Part shown: one piece after another, positions 17,377 through 25,399 of the stretch
How the letters are laid out: every line of letters begins with the position of its first letter
Position numbering within the stretch: position 1 is the stretch's first letter
DNA from: Devosia sp. 1566
GTDB lineage: Bacteria; Pseudomonadota; Alphaproteobacteria; Rhizobiales; Devosiaceae
Direction of reading: 5' to 3'
NCBI RefSeq assembly: GCF_004005995.1
Contig: NZ_CP034767.1
Span: forward strand, 2,294,001-2,358,000
Length of the DNA stretch: 64,000 bases
Translations under genes and position numbers: made by a program
Notes under the pieces: model-generated
Told to the model about the DNA's origin: nothing
What the model saw: only the letters and a program-made list of their open reading frames with translations
The model's database searches: none

Positions 17377-18411
17377 TCAGGGCAGCATACGCTCGGCCGC
17401 GGGCGGCAGATAGCTGGGGTCGAACACATCGGCAGCGGTGACGGCACCCTTGAGATCCATGGAGATCTTGAGGGTTTCGATGGAAGCGGCAAGGCGCGCC
17501 TCATCGATGCCGCCAAAGCCGTTCTCGACCACGTAAGGGGTCTTGATGTTCATCTCATTGGCCATTTCGAGGCGGGCGGTTTCGGTATCGATGTTGAGCG
17601 TTTCGTTGCGGGCCAGAACGGCCGCGGCGCCAGCAGCGGGATCAGCCACGGCATCGGCAAAGCCCTTGGCGAGAGCGCGCAGGAAGCCAGTCACCAGCTC
17701 TGGGTTTTCTTCGGCGAAGGTTTCATTGACGAGGATGGCATTGCCGTAAAGCTCAAGGCCGTGATCGGCAAAGAGGATGGTGGAGATATCGTCTTCCGGC
17801 ACGCCATTGGCGAGAAGGTTCAGGATCACCGAAAAGGCAAAGCCGAAGACGCCATCCACATCGCCCGAAGCCAGCATCGGCTCGCGCACGGGAAAGCCGA
17901 TGCTTTCGATAGTGATGGAGGAGGTGTCGAGATCGGCGGCTTCCACAAAGGCGGGCCACTGCGCGAAAGCGCCATCAGGCGGCGGGGCGCCGAGCTTTTT
18001 GCCTTCCAGCGACTTGGGGTCGTCGGTAACGCCCAGCGACTTACGGCCGACCACTGAAAACACAGGCTTGTCATAGATCATCATCACGGATTTGACCGGC
18101 TGGGCCGGGTCTTCGTCGAGGAACTTGATCAGGGAGTTGATGTCGCCAAAGCCGAACTGGTAGGCGCCAGTGGCAACGCGCGGAATGGCTTCCACCGAGC
18201 CGTTGCCGGTGTCAATGGTGACGTCGAGCCCTTCGGCGGCGAAGTGGCCATTGTCCTGCGCCAAAAGGAAGCCGGCAGCAGGGCCTTCGAAGCGCCAGTC
18301 GAGCGTTAGCTTGACGGCAGTTTGCGCCATGGCAGGCAGGCTGCCAAAGCCAGTGACGGCCAGTGTGGCGGCTAGAGCTGCGCAAGCAGTGAAATGTCGG
18401 CGATTGAACAT
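17377..18411 (-). CDS. NMT1/THI5-type ABC substrate-binding protein
   Basis: A 344-residue exported protein with an N-terminal signal (MFNRRHFTACAALAATLA, cleavage near AMAQ). The mature part starts KLTLDWRFEGPAAGFLLAQ and has GYQFGFG-like AYQFGFGDINSL, the pattern of NMT1/SsuA-like periplasmic proteins. Such proteins bind pyrimidine precursors, riboflavin, sulfonates or similar compounds. The CCCFC motif of THI5 is absent, so the ligand is unknown. The start at 18411 is preferred because GAGGGA stands 8 nt upstream. A second in-frame start at 18429 is possible. The operon runs away from the urea transporter genes. Confidence 0.87.
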   Translation of the reverse strand: MFNRRHFTACAALAATLAVTGFGSLPAMAQTAVKLTLDWRFEGPAAGFLLAQDNGHFAAEGLDVTIDTGNGSVEAIPRVATGAYQFGFGDINSLIKFLDEDPAQPVKSVMMIYDKPVFSVVGRKSLGVTDDPKSLEGKKLGAPPPDGAFAQWPAFVEAADLDTSSITIESIGFPVREPMLASGDVDGVFGFAFSVILNLLANGVPEDDISTILFADHGLELYGNAILVNETFAEENPELVTGFLRALAKGFADAVADPAAGAAAVLARNETLNIDTETARLEMANEMNIKTPYVVENGFGGIDEARLAASIETLKISMDLKGAVTAADVFDPSYLPPAAERMLP

Positions 18412-18552
18412 GCGTTTGTCCCTCAACAATGTTGGAGGAAGTCAAGCGCACGGCACCGCGAGGCGCAAGCAGAAACTGCATCATTTCGCGCCAACGAGCT
18501 CCGTTGCCCAAAATCGCGGCGCAATGCCTACCGGAACGAGGCAGCGAACATC

Positions 18553-18622
18553 AAAAAGGGGCGCGAGACCAAAGCCTCACGCCCCCACCGGAGGCACTGC
18601 AAAGGAGCGTCAGCCTTTGCAG
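18553..18622 (-). ncRNA. Candidate structured RNA or leader ending in an intrinsic terminator
   Basis: On the minus strand, a 9-bp hairpin CTGCAAAGG / CCTTTGCAG (18597-18605 with 18614-18622, 8-nt loop) is followed by a second hairpin GGGGCGTGAG / CTCGCGCCCC with a GCTTTGGT loop and then TTTTT (18586 down to 18553). The terminator lies about 140 nt before the binding-protein gene start. Either an upstream minus-strand RNA ends here (sRNA) or this is a leader with conditional termination. It could also be a member of an extragenic repeat family. Only the two hairpins are directly supported. Confidence 0.45.
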
Positions 18623-18852
18623 CGCCCGCCGATCATTTGGCGCGGCACCAAGCCAATCGCCAATTCCTGCCGGCCACCAGGTTTGCGGGGCTGCAGCTTG
18701 CTGGAAGAACGGGTTGCCCGAGGAAATGTTCCCGCGTTTTGCGCCAGCTGAAATTTCGCGAACAGCGACACTAATGCGCAATTCAGCAGCAGTCACGCCC
18801 AACGCCTAAATTATAGCCAGACCATTATGGGACTGCTTACATATGCATCACG

Positions 18853-18871
18853 TGCCCACCGCACCTGGGCA
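18853..18871. promoter_or_regulatory. Possible enhancer (NtrC-like) site upstream of the urtA sigma-54 promoter
   Basis: The inverted repeat TGCCCA (18853-18858) and TGGGCA (18866-18871) with a 7-bp spacer lies about 70-85 bp upstream of the sigma-54 promoter, the usual distance for an enhancer-binding protein. It departs from the NtrC consensus (TGCAC-N7-GTGCA), so the assignment is weak. Confidence 0.3.
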
Positions 18872-18938
18872 GAGAGCGGCGAGTATTTGCTGACTAGCCT
18901 GTATTTGAATCAGTCTCTTAGCCGCCGCCGCTAGCTGC

Positions 18939-18954
18939 TGGCACAGGCTTTGCA
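18939..18954 (+). promoter_or_regulatory. Sigma-54 (RpoN) promoter of the urt operon
   Basis: TGGCAC, five bases, TTGCA: an exact match to the -24/-12 consensus. The invariant GG (18940-18941) and GC (18952-18953) are correctly spaced. It lies 34 bp upstream of the urtA start codon, which puts the transcript start near 18965. Sigma-54 control implies NtrC-dependent induction under nitrogen limitation. Confidence 0.88.
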
Positions 18955-18988
18955 ATTACCTCGCTGCAATCATCTGCCGGAGGTAAGC

Positions 18989-20293
18989 ATGACAAAAGTA
19001 AACCGCCTGATCGCGGGACTGGGCCTGGGCGCGAGCATTACACTGGGCGCGGCGTTGGTCCCCGCTTTCGCTCAAGACGACACCATCAAGGTCGGTATCC
19101 TCCATTCGCTCTCGGGCACGATGGCGATCTCCGAAACCACGCTCAAGGACACCATGCTGTTCCTGATCGAGCAGCAGAACGCCAATGGTGGCCTGCTGGG
19201 CAAGCAGATCGAGCCGGTCGTAGTCGATATCGCGTCGGACTGGCCGCTGGCTGCCGAAAAGGCCCGCGAACTGCTGACCGTCAATGAAGTGGATGCCGTA
19301 TTCGGTTGCTGGACCTCGGTATGCCGCAAGTCGGTGCTGCCGGTGTTCGAGGAGCTCAACGGGCTGCTCTTCTATCCCGTGCAGTATGAAGGCGAAGAGT
19401 CCCAGCGCAACGTGTTCTACACCGGCGCTTCCCCCAACCAGCAAGCGATCCCGGCTGTCGATTACCTCATGAACGACGAAGGCGTGGAGCGCTGGGTGCT
19501 GGCCGGCACCGACTATGTCTATCCGCAGACCACCAACAAGATCCTTGAACAATACCTGCTCGACAAGGGCGTCGCGCAGGAAGACATCATGATCAACTAC
19601 ACGCCTTTCGGTCATTCCGACTGGCAGACCATTGTCTCCGACATCGTCGCCTTCGGCTCGGAGGGCAAGAAGACCGCTGTGGTCTCGACCATCAATGGCG
19701 ACGCCAATGTCCCCTTCTATCGCGAACTGGGCAACCAGGGCGTCGCGGCTGAAGACATCCCGGTCGTGGCCTTCTCAGTGGGCGAGGAAGAGCTTTCGGG
19801 CTTCGACACCACGCCGCTGGTCGGGCACCTGGCGGCCTGGAACTACTTCATGTCGGTCGATACGCCCGAGAACGAGGAGTTCATCACCGCCTGGCACGAG
19901 TTCATCGGCAGCGAGGATCGCGTCACCAATGACCCGATGGAAGCGCACTATATCGGCTTCAATCTTTGGGTGAAGGCGGTCGAAGCGGCCGAGAGCACCG
20001 AGGCTGATGCGGTGATCGAAGCCATTGTCGGGCTCGAAACGCCCAACCTCACCGGCGGCGTCGCCAAGATGCTTCCCAACCACCACATCACCAAGCCGGT
20101 GCTGATCGGCGAAATCCAGGACGACGGCCAGTTCGACGTCGTGTGGGAAACCGAAGACCTGGTCCCGGGCGATGCCTGGTCGGACTTCCTGCCCGAGTCG
20201 GCGGTGCTGGAAGCCGATTGGACCGCGCCCATCAACTGCGGCAACTACAACACCCAGACCAAGAGTTGCGGCGCGGCTGTCGCCGCCCAGTAA
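18989..20293 (+). CDS. urtA: Urea ABC transporter, substrate-binding protein
   Basis: A 434-residue periplasmic protein with a signal peptide (about 1-28, cleavage after AFA). The mature start DDTIKVGILHSLSGTMAISE and family blocks FGCWTSVCRKSVLPVFEE, LLFYPVQYEGEE, PNQQAIPAVDYL and TDYVYPQTTNK are typical of UrtA/AmiC-like urea-binding proteins. It delivers urea to UrtBC. GGAGGT stands 6 nt before the ATG. It is the first gene of urtABCDE, transcribed from the sigma-54 promoter at 18939-18954 and followed by an intercistronic hairpin. Confidence 0.97.
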   Translation: MTKVNRLIAGLGLGASITLGAALVPAFAQDDTIKVGILHSLSGTMAISETTLKDTMLFLIEQQNANGGLLGKQIEPVVVDIASDWPLAAEKARELLTVNEVDAVFGCWTSVCRKSVLPVFEELNGLLFYPVQYEGEESQRNVFYTGASPNQQAIPAVDYLMNDEGVERWVLAGTDYVYPQTTNKILEQYLLDKGVAQEDIMINYTPFGHSDWQTIVSDIVAFGSEGKKTAVVSTINGDANVPFYRELGNQGVAAEDIPVVAFSVGEEELSGFDTTPLVGHLAAWNYFMSVDTPENEEFITAWHEFIGSEDRVTNDPMEAHYIGFNLWVKAVEAAESTEADAVIEAIVGLETPNLTGGVAKMLPNHHITKPVLIGEIQDDGQFDVVWETEDLVPGDAWSDFLPESAVLEADWTAPINCGNYNTQTKSCGAAVAAQ

Positions 20294-20310
20294 CACCCCA
20301 ACCTGAGCTG

Positions 20311-20334
20311 GCGAAGGCGGTCTGCCGCCTTCGC
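20311..20334 (+). terminator. Intercistronic hairpin between urtA and urtB
   Basis: A 10-bp perfect stem GCGAAGGCGG / CCGCCTTCGC with a 4-nt loop and no T-tract. It is located 18 bp after the urtA stop in the 65-bp gap. It probably works as an mRNA-stabilising or attenuating structure that lets the binding protein be made in excess over the membrane components. Confidence 0.6.
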
Positions 20335-20358
20335 TCCTGTCTAGGCGGAGCAAAGCAT

Positions 20359-22071
20359 ATGAGCATGATCGAGGGCAGCCTAATCGGCGAGCGGTCTGGC
20401 AGCAAGACGGCCAGCCTCGGCTTGCGGTTAAACCGTCAGTGGAACTGGCGCTCCTTGGCCGCTCGTTTGACTCTGCTTTTGGCGCTCCTCGTCTCCTTCT
20501 CCTCACCCGGCTTCGCCCAGGCACCCGACGAGCAACTCTCCGCGCTGGTGGATGCCCTTTATCCCGGTGACTATGGTGACCGGCAAGCGGCTATCGCCGC
20601 GCTGGTGGCCACCGGCGACCCGCGCGCCGTGCCGGTGCTGCAAGTCCTGGGGGAAGGCGATCTTTACGCGGTGGAAGCCACCGGCAAGGTGGCCTTTGTC
20701 GAGCGCAACGGCAGCAATTATGCCCTGACCGATCCGGTGAGCGGTGCCGCGCTCGGCGAGGTTGCGCGCAGCGACACCGAAAAGGTGCGCGTCAACAATT
20801 CGCTTCGGCGCACCATCCGTACGGCTATCGGGCAGATGACGCTGCTGAGCGACAACCCGGGCACGCGCTTGTCAGCTGCCCAATCCATTTTACGCGATGC
20901 CGATCCAGCCAATCTGGACCTGCTCGACACCGCGCTCGCCAGCGAAGCCGATCCCAAGATCCGCACCACGATGGAGCTGGCCCGCGCGGTGATCCTGCTC
21001 AAATCCGACGATGTGAGCTTTGAGGACCAGCAGCAGGCCGCAGCCACCGTCGCGGCTTCCGGCAGCCGCGATGCGATCACCATCCTCACATCGGCATTGG
21101 CCAGTGCCCCAGACGACCTCAAGCCCGCCATCCAATCGAGCCTTGATGGGCTCCAGCGCGACCGGGCCGCCTGGGCGGCGCTGCAAAATGTCTGGTTCGG
21201 CGTGTCGCTGGGCTCGGTGCTGCTGCTCGCCGCGATCGGGCTCGCCATCACCTTTGGCGTCATGGGCGTCATCAACATGGCCCATGGCGAGATGGTGATG
21301 CTGGGCGCCTACACCACCTTTGCGGTGCAGGAGGTGATCCGCCAGAACGCGCCGCATCTGTTCGACTATTCCCTGACCATCGCCCTGCCCCTTGCCTTTC
21401 TCCTGACCGCCCTTATCGGCATTGCCATCGAGCGAGGCGTGATCCGCTGGCTTTATGGCCGCGCTCTCGAAACGCTGCTCGCGACCTGGGGCCTGTCGCT
21501 GATCCTGCAGCAAACCGTCCGCTCGATCTTTGGCCCCACCAACCGGCAGGTCGGCAATCCGAGCTGGATGTCGGGCTCGGTGGATTTCTACGGGCTGTCG
21601 CTGACCTGGACCCGAGTCTGGATCGTCGTCTTTGCCATTGTCGTGTTCGTCGCCCTTCTGGTGGTGCTCAATCGCACGGCGCTGGGCCTGCAGATGCGCG
21701 CAGTAACCCAGAACCGGCGCATGGCTTCGGCCATGGGCATCCGCACCCCCTTTGTCGATGCCATGACCTTTGGCCTCGGCTCGGGCATTGCCGGGCTCGC
21801 GGGGGTGGCGCTCAGCCAGATCGACAATGTCTCGCCCAATCTGGGGCAAGGCTACATCATCGACAGCTTCATGGTCGTGGTGTTCGGCGGCGTCGGCAAT
21901 CTATGGGGCACGCTCGTCGGCGCCATGACGCTCGGGATCGCCAACAAATTCCTCGAACCCTATGCCGGGGCCGTGTTGGGCAAAATCCTGATCCTAGTGC
22001 TGATCATCCTCTTCATCCAGCGCCGCCCGCGTGGGCTGTTCGCGCTCAAGGGAAGGTCGGTAGAGGCGTGA
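20359..22071 (+). CDS. urtB: Urea ABC transporter, permease UrtB with N-terminal helical-repeat extension
   Basis: A 570-residue protein. After a signal-like hydrophobic segment (about 32-55, ending GFAQ) there is a predicted periplasmic domain of about 220 residues with HEAT-like alanine/leucine helices (for example YGDRQAAIAALVATGDPRAVPVLQ near 70-95, in two repeats). The LivH-type permease core follows from about 280: GITFGVMGVINMAHGEMVMLGAYTTF-like, AMGIRTPFVDAMTFGLGSGIAGLAG and a C-terminal QRRPRGLFALKGR. It forms the urea channel with UrtC. The start at 20359 is supported by GGAG 8 nt upstream. Confidence 0.95.
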   Translation: MSMIEGSLIGERSGSKTASLGLRLNRQWNWRSLAARLTLLLALLVSFSSPGFAQAPDEQLSALVDALYPGDYGDRQAAIAALVATGDPRAVPVLQVLGEGDLYAVEATGKVAFVERNGSNYALTDPVSGAALGEVARSDTEKVRVNNSLRRTIRTAIGQMTLLSDNPGTRLSAAQSILRDADPANLDLLDTALASEADPKIRTTMELARAVILLKSDDVSFEDQQQAAATVAASGSRDAITILTSALASAPDDLKPAIQSSLDGLQRDRAAWAALQNVWFGVSLGSVLLLAAIGLAITFGVMGVINMAHGEMVMLGAYTTFAVQEVIRQNAPHLFDYSLTIALPLAFLLTALIGIAIERGVIRWLYGRALETLLATWGLSLILQQTVRSIFGPTNRQVGNPSWMSGSVDFYGLSLTWTRVWIVVFAIVVFVALLVVLNRTALGLQMRAVTQNRRMASAMGIRTPFVDAMTFGLGSGIAGLAGVALSQIDNVSPNLGQGYIIDSFMVVVFGGVGNLWGTLVGAMTLGIANKFLEPYAGAVLGKILILVLIILFIQRRPRGLFALKGRSVEA

Positions 22072-22101
22072 TTATGCGGTTGCTTGTGGAACTTCGAGCA
22101 T

Positions 22102-22221
22102 GCGCCTCCCTCCCCCTTGAGGGGAGGGATCGAGGGTGGGGGTTCAGGCGCGACCACCATCATCGAGCCAACGGAATGGCCCGAACCCCCTGCCCCTCCC
22201 CTCAAGGGGGAGGAGTGCTAA
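22102..22221. repeat. Palindromic REP-like extragenic element between urtB and urtC
   Basis: The 196-bp urtB-urtC gap contains a long imperfect inverted repeat. The left arm has CCTCCCCCTTGAGGGGAGG and then GAGGGTGGGGGTTC. The right arm has GAACCCCCTGCCCCTCCCC and then TCAAGGGGGAGGAG. Each arm also folds on itself around TTGAGGGG or CTCAAGGG. The size (about 110 bp), symmetry and location inside an operon match the intergenic palindromic elements dispersed in Hyphomicrobiales genomes. No other copy was noticed in this window. Confidence 0.75.
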
Positions 22222-22267
22222 AGCCTCGTAGGCGGCGCCAGATCAACCACTTCCGGAGTGCCGCCCC

Positions 22268-23443
22268 ATGCTGACCCAGGCCTTGTTTCGCGCGCTGGAT
22301 CGCAAGGCGATCTGGTTGATTGGCATCTTGGTGACGCTGGCCGTGCTGGTGCCGGCCGCCAACCTGCTGATCCCGCCGGGCCAGTTCGGCCACGTGCCCA
22401 ACTATGCCGTGACCCTCTTCGGCAAATATCTGAGCTACGCCATGCTGGCGCTCGCCCTTGATCTGGTCTGGGGCTATTGCGGCATTCTTTCGCTCGGGCA
22501 CGGCGCCTTTTTCGCGCTGGGTGGCTATGCCATGGGCATGTATCTGATGCGCCAGATCGGCAATCGCGGCGTTTATGCCAATGCGCAGCTGCCTGACTTC
22601 ATGGTGTTCCTCAACTGGAAGGAACTGCCCTGGTATTGGCAGGGCTTCGATAATTTCGCCTTCGCCATGCTGATGGTGATGCTGGTGCCCGGCATCCTCG
22701 CCTTCGTCTTCGGCTTTCTGGCCTTCCGCAGCCGGGTCACGGGCGTTTATCTCTCCATTATCACCCAGGCCATGACCTATGCGCTGCTGCTGGCCTTTTT
22801 CCGCAATGACATGGGCTTTGGCGGCAATAACGGGCTGACCGATTTCAAGGACATCCTGGGCCAGCCGATCGCCGCGCCCACGACACGGGCCTCCCTGTTC
22901 GCCGCCACGGCCCTGGCGCTGGCCCTATCGGTGCTGGTCTGCTCCACCATCGTGCGCTCCAAGCTCGGCAAGGTCATGGTGGCAGTGCGCGACGCAGAAA
23001 GCCGCACGCGCTTCCTCGGCTACAGGGTTGAGTATGTGAAACTCTTTGCCTTTGTGGTTTCCGCGGTGATGGCGGGCATTGCCGGCGCGCTTTATGTGCC
23101 CCAGGTCGGGATCATCAATCCCGGCGAGTTCGATCCTGCCAATTCCATCGAGGTGGTGATCTGGACCGCTGTTGGCGGGCGCGGCACCATTGTCGGGCCG
23201 ATCATCGGGGCAATCCTCGTCAATATGGGCAAGTCCTATTTCACCGGGGCCCTGCCCGAGTTGTGGCTGTTTGCGCTGGGCGCACTGTTTGTTGGCGTCA
23301 CGCTCTTCCTGCCCAAGGGTATCGTAGGCCTGCTCGGGCAATATCGCAGCCTCACCACGAAGCGCGAGCAGCACCAGGCGCAGACGCCCAGCCCGACCCA
23401 GTTGGAAGCCGGCCTTGATCCTCAACCCAAGGCGGCGGAGTAA
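22268..23443 (+). CDS. urtC: Urea ABC transporter, permease UrtC
   Basis: A 391-residue LivM-type membrane protein with about ten helices. Family blocks include LALDLVWGYCGILSLGHGAFFALGGYAMGMYLM (in parts), FRNDMGFGGNNGLTDFKDILG, AVRDAESRTRFLGYRVEYVKLFAF, the EAA-like loop, and EVVIWTAVGGRGTIVGPIIGA. It partners UrtB in the inner membrane. The C-terminal tail of about 30 residues is hydrophilic and glutamine-rich. It is separated from urtB by the palindromic element and followed after 3 bp by urtD. Confidence 0.96.
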   Translation: MLTQALFRALDRKAIWLIGILVTLAVLVPAANLLIPPGQFGHVPNYAVTLFGKYLSYAMLALALDLVWGYCGILSLGHGAFFALGGYAMGMYLMRQIGNRGVYANAQLPDFMVFLNWKELPWYWQGFDNFAFAMLMVMLVPGILAFVFGFLAFRSRVTGVYLSIITQAMTYALLLAFFRNDMGFGGNNGLTDFKDILGQPIAAPTTRASLFAATALALALSVLVCSTIVRSKLGKVMVAVRDAESRTRFLGYRVEYVKLFAFVVSAVMAGIAGALYVPQVGIINPGEFDPANSIEVVIWTAVGGRGTIVGPIIGAILVNMGKSYFTGALPELWLFALGALFVGVTLFLPKGIVGLLGQYRSLTTKREQHQAQTPSPTQLEAGLDPQPKAAE

Positions 23444-23446
23444 GCC

Positions 23447-24196
23447 ATGACCGATAAAACCGGCACCATGCTGTATCTCGACGGCGTTTCGGTCGCCTTT
23501 GATGGCTTCAAGGCGATCAACAATCTGTCGCTGATCGTTTATCCCGCCGAGATGCTGGCCATTATCGGCCCCAATGGCGCGGGCAAGACCACGATGATGG
23601 ATATCATCACGGGCAAGACTCGGCCTGATGATGGCGAAGTGCTGTTTGATGGGCGCACCGACCTGACGCGCCTCGATGAAGCAGCGATCGCCAATCTGGG
23701 CATTGGCCGCAAGTTCCAGAAGCCCACCGTCTTCGAAAGCCAGACCGTCTGGGACAATCTGGAAATGGCGCTGCGCAAGCCGCGCGGCATCTTTGCGACG
23801 CTGTTTTATACCGCCGACGCCGGGGACATCGCCCGGATCGAGGACATCCTTGAGACGGTGCGGCTCGGTCATCGCAAGAATGATCTGGCCGCCAATCTCA
23901 GCCATGGGCAAAAGCAGTGGCTCGAAATCGGCATGCTGCTGGCACAGGACCCCAAGCTGCTGCTGGTGGATGAGCCTGTTGCCGGGATGACCGACAGCGA
24001 AACGGCCGAAACCGCCAAGCTCCTGCGCGAGATCGCCACGACCCGCTCGGTCGTAGTGGTGGAACACGATATGAGCTTTGTGCGCGATCTGGGCTCACGC
24101 GTGACGTGCCTCGCCGAAGGCGCGGTGCTGGCCGAAGGCAGCCTCGAACAGGTCAGCGCCAATCCCCTCGTCATCGAACGCTATCTGGGACGCTGA
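23447..24196 (+). CDS. urtD: Urea ABC transporter, ATP-binding protein UrtD
   Basis: A 249-residue LivG-type ATPase. Walker A GPNGAGKTT at 41-49, signature LSHGQKQWLEIGMLL (the SHGQ variant that marks UrtD), Walker B LLLVDEPVAGMTDSE and switch histidine in VVVEHDMSFV. The block IGRKFQKPTVFESQTVWDNLEMA is characteristic of the urea branch. It starts 3 bp after urtC with GGAG upstream and is followed after 2 bp by urtE. Confidence 0.96.
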   Translation: MTDKTGTMLYLDGVSVAFDGFKAINNLSLIVYPAEMLAIIGPNGAGKTTMMDIITGKTRPDDGEVLFDGRTDLTRLDEAAIANLGIGRKFQKPTVFESQTVWDNLEMALRKPRGIFATLFYTADAGDIARIEDILETVRLGHRKNDLAANLSHGQKQWLEIGMLLAQDPKLLLVDEPVAGMTDSETAETAKLLREIATTRSVVVVEHDMSFVRDLGSRVTCLAEGAVLAEGSLEQVSANPLVIERYLGR

Positions 24197-24198
24197 GC

Positions 24199-24900
24199 AT
24201 GACCGCCCTCTCCATCGACGCCATCGACCTGCATTACGGCGCCGCCCAGGCGCTGCGCGGCGTGTCCATCACCTGCCAGCCCGGCCGCATCACCGCCGTG
24301 CTCGGGCGCAATGGGGTCGGTAAATCCTCGACCCTGCGGGCCATCTCGGGGATCAACAATATTACCGCAGGCTCCATCACCCTCGGGGACGAACTGCTGC
24401 GCAAATCCCCGCCCTATAAGCGCGCGCGGCTGGGGCTCGGCTATGTGCCGCAAGGACGGGAGATCTTTCCCCTGCTCACCGTGCGGGAAAACCTTGAAAC
24501 TGGGTTCGCGAGCGTTCCCCGCGCGGAGCGCACCATTCCCGATTACATCTTCGAGCTGTTCCCGGTACTCAAATCCATGCTCAACCGGCGGGGCGGGGAT
24601 TTGTCAGGTGGCCAGCAGCAGCAACTGGCCATCGGGCGGGCGCTGGTAACCCGGCCCAAAGTGCTGGTGCTCGATGAACCAACGGAAGGCATTCAGCCTT
24701 CGATCATCAAGGATATCGGCCGCGCCCTGCAGTTCCTGCGTGACGAAAAGGGCATGACCATCCTGCTGGTGGAGCAGTTCTTGGATTTCTGCCGGGAGAT
24801 CGCCGATGATATCTATGTCATGGATCGAGGAGAGATCCAGCATGCGGGGCCTGCCAGCGATCTGGATCGGCCGGAGGTGCGCAGGCACCTCATGGTTTAA
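24199..24900 (+). CDS. urtE: Urea ABC transporter, ATP-binding protein UrtE
   Basis: A 233-residue LivF-type ATPase. Walker A GRNGVGKSS at 36-44, signature LSGGQQQQLAIGRALV, Walker B VLVLDEPTEGIQPSIIKDIG, which is a UrtE hallmark, and a glutamine in place of the switch histidine (LLVEQFLDF), as usual in LivF proteins. It is the last gene of the urt operon. The next plus-strand gene, ureD, lies 499 bp further on, beyond an oppositely oriented small gene. Confidence 0.96.
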   Translation: MTALSIDAIDLHYGAAQALRGVSITCQPGRITAVLGRNGVGKSSTLRAISGINNITAGSITLGDELLRKSPPYKRARLGLGYVPQGREIFPLLTVRENLETGFASVPRAERTIPDYIFELFPVLKSMLNRRGGDLSGGQQQQLAIGRALVTRPKVLVLDEPTEGIQPSIIKDIGRALQFLRDEKGMTILLVEQFLDFCREIADDIYVMDRGEIQHAGPASDLDRPEVRRHLMV

Positions 24901-24930
24901 ACAAAAACGCCCGGCAAGGCCGGGCGTTAA
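24901..24930 (-). terminator. Intrinsic terminator for the small secreted-protein gene, also downstream of urtE
   Basis: A 10-bp stem AACGCCCGGC (24906-24915) / GCCGGGCGTT (24919-24928) with an AAG/CTT triloop. On the minus strand it runs into TTTTTGT (24907-24901), giving a good U-tract for the gene ending at 24949. On the plus strand it lies 5 bp after urtE but with only two U residues. Confidence 0.8.
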
Positions 24931-24948
24931 AGCAGAAGCTTGGAGTGC

Positions 24949-25302
24949 TTACTCGCCGAGACCGGCAGCTTCGCACTGTTCCAGCGTGATCGTATCGAGG
25001 TCGATATTGATGCCGGCATTTTCGACTTCATTGGCGGCCGGAGGATTCTCGACCTGGGGGGTAGAATCCGCACCGGCACCAGGAGTGGATTCCGTAGCAC
25101 CGTCGCCGTCGTCGGAAGCACTATCTTCGGTCAGCGACTCGGTGGTGGCAGCGGTTGCCAGCTGCGTGCAGCGCTGCTGGACAGCATCAAGCTCGGATCC
25201 GGTCAGCTCAACACCGTTGAACATGGTCTGTGCAAAGGCGGAGCCAGAAAACGTCATGGCGGAGACAAGTGCAACGGCTGAAAGCAGAGACTTTGTACGC
25301 AT
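24949..25302 (-). CDS. Small secreted acidic protein of unknown function
   Basis: A 117-residue protein with a clear signal peptide (1-24, ending SGSAFA-Q). The mature part is rich in Asp, Glu, Ser, Thr and Ala, with two cysteines (in QRCTQL and EQCEAAG) that could form one disulfide. A disordered acidic linker lies in between. No family was recognised. GAGGAA stands 7 nt before the ATG at 25302. It lies on the opposite strand between urtE and ureD and is closed by its own terminator. It is probably an independent exported protein rather than part of urea use. Confidence 0.68.
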   Translation of the reverse strand: MRTKSLLSAVALVSAMTFSGSAFAQTMFNGVELTGSELDAVQQRCTQLATAATTESLTEDSASDDGDGATESTPGAGADSTPQVENPPAANEVENAGINIDLDTITLEQCEAAGLGE

Positions 25303-25399
25303 GCAAGGTTCCTCTTTATTTTTTGTGCTGTAAGAGCATGTGCTCGCAGAAAGAACGCCGGTTCGCGCAAATCGTTGCTCGCCCCATTCAACTGTCGCA

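Larger units (their letters stand above)
18412..18988. promoter_or_regulatory. 577-bp divergent intergenic region between the NMT1-type ABC operon and urtA
   Basis: No convincing protein-coding frame. It contains a minus-strand terminator-like structure (18553-18622), an AT-rich patch around 18806-18850 with TATAAT on the minus strand (18810-18815) but no good -35 box, an inverted repeat TGCCCA/TGGGCA at 18853-18871, and a sigma-54 promoter at 18939-18954 driving urtA. No TPP or guanidine riboswitch signature was recognised. Confidence 0.7.

Noticed and set aside
18421..18520. Sigma-54-like TGGCGC...TGCA on the minus strand before the NMT1-type binding protein
   Set aside because: The spacing between GG and GC is one base too long and the second box lacks TTGC.
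18429..18809. Frames of 83-126 codons in the intergenic region before urtA
   Set aside because: No ribosome sites, no domain pattern, and overlap in several frames with the hairpin-rich region.
18412..18988. TPP, guanidine or other known riboswitch upstream of the NMT1-type importer
   Set aside because: No conserved core sequence of these classes could be found on either strand. Only generic hairpins are present.
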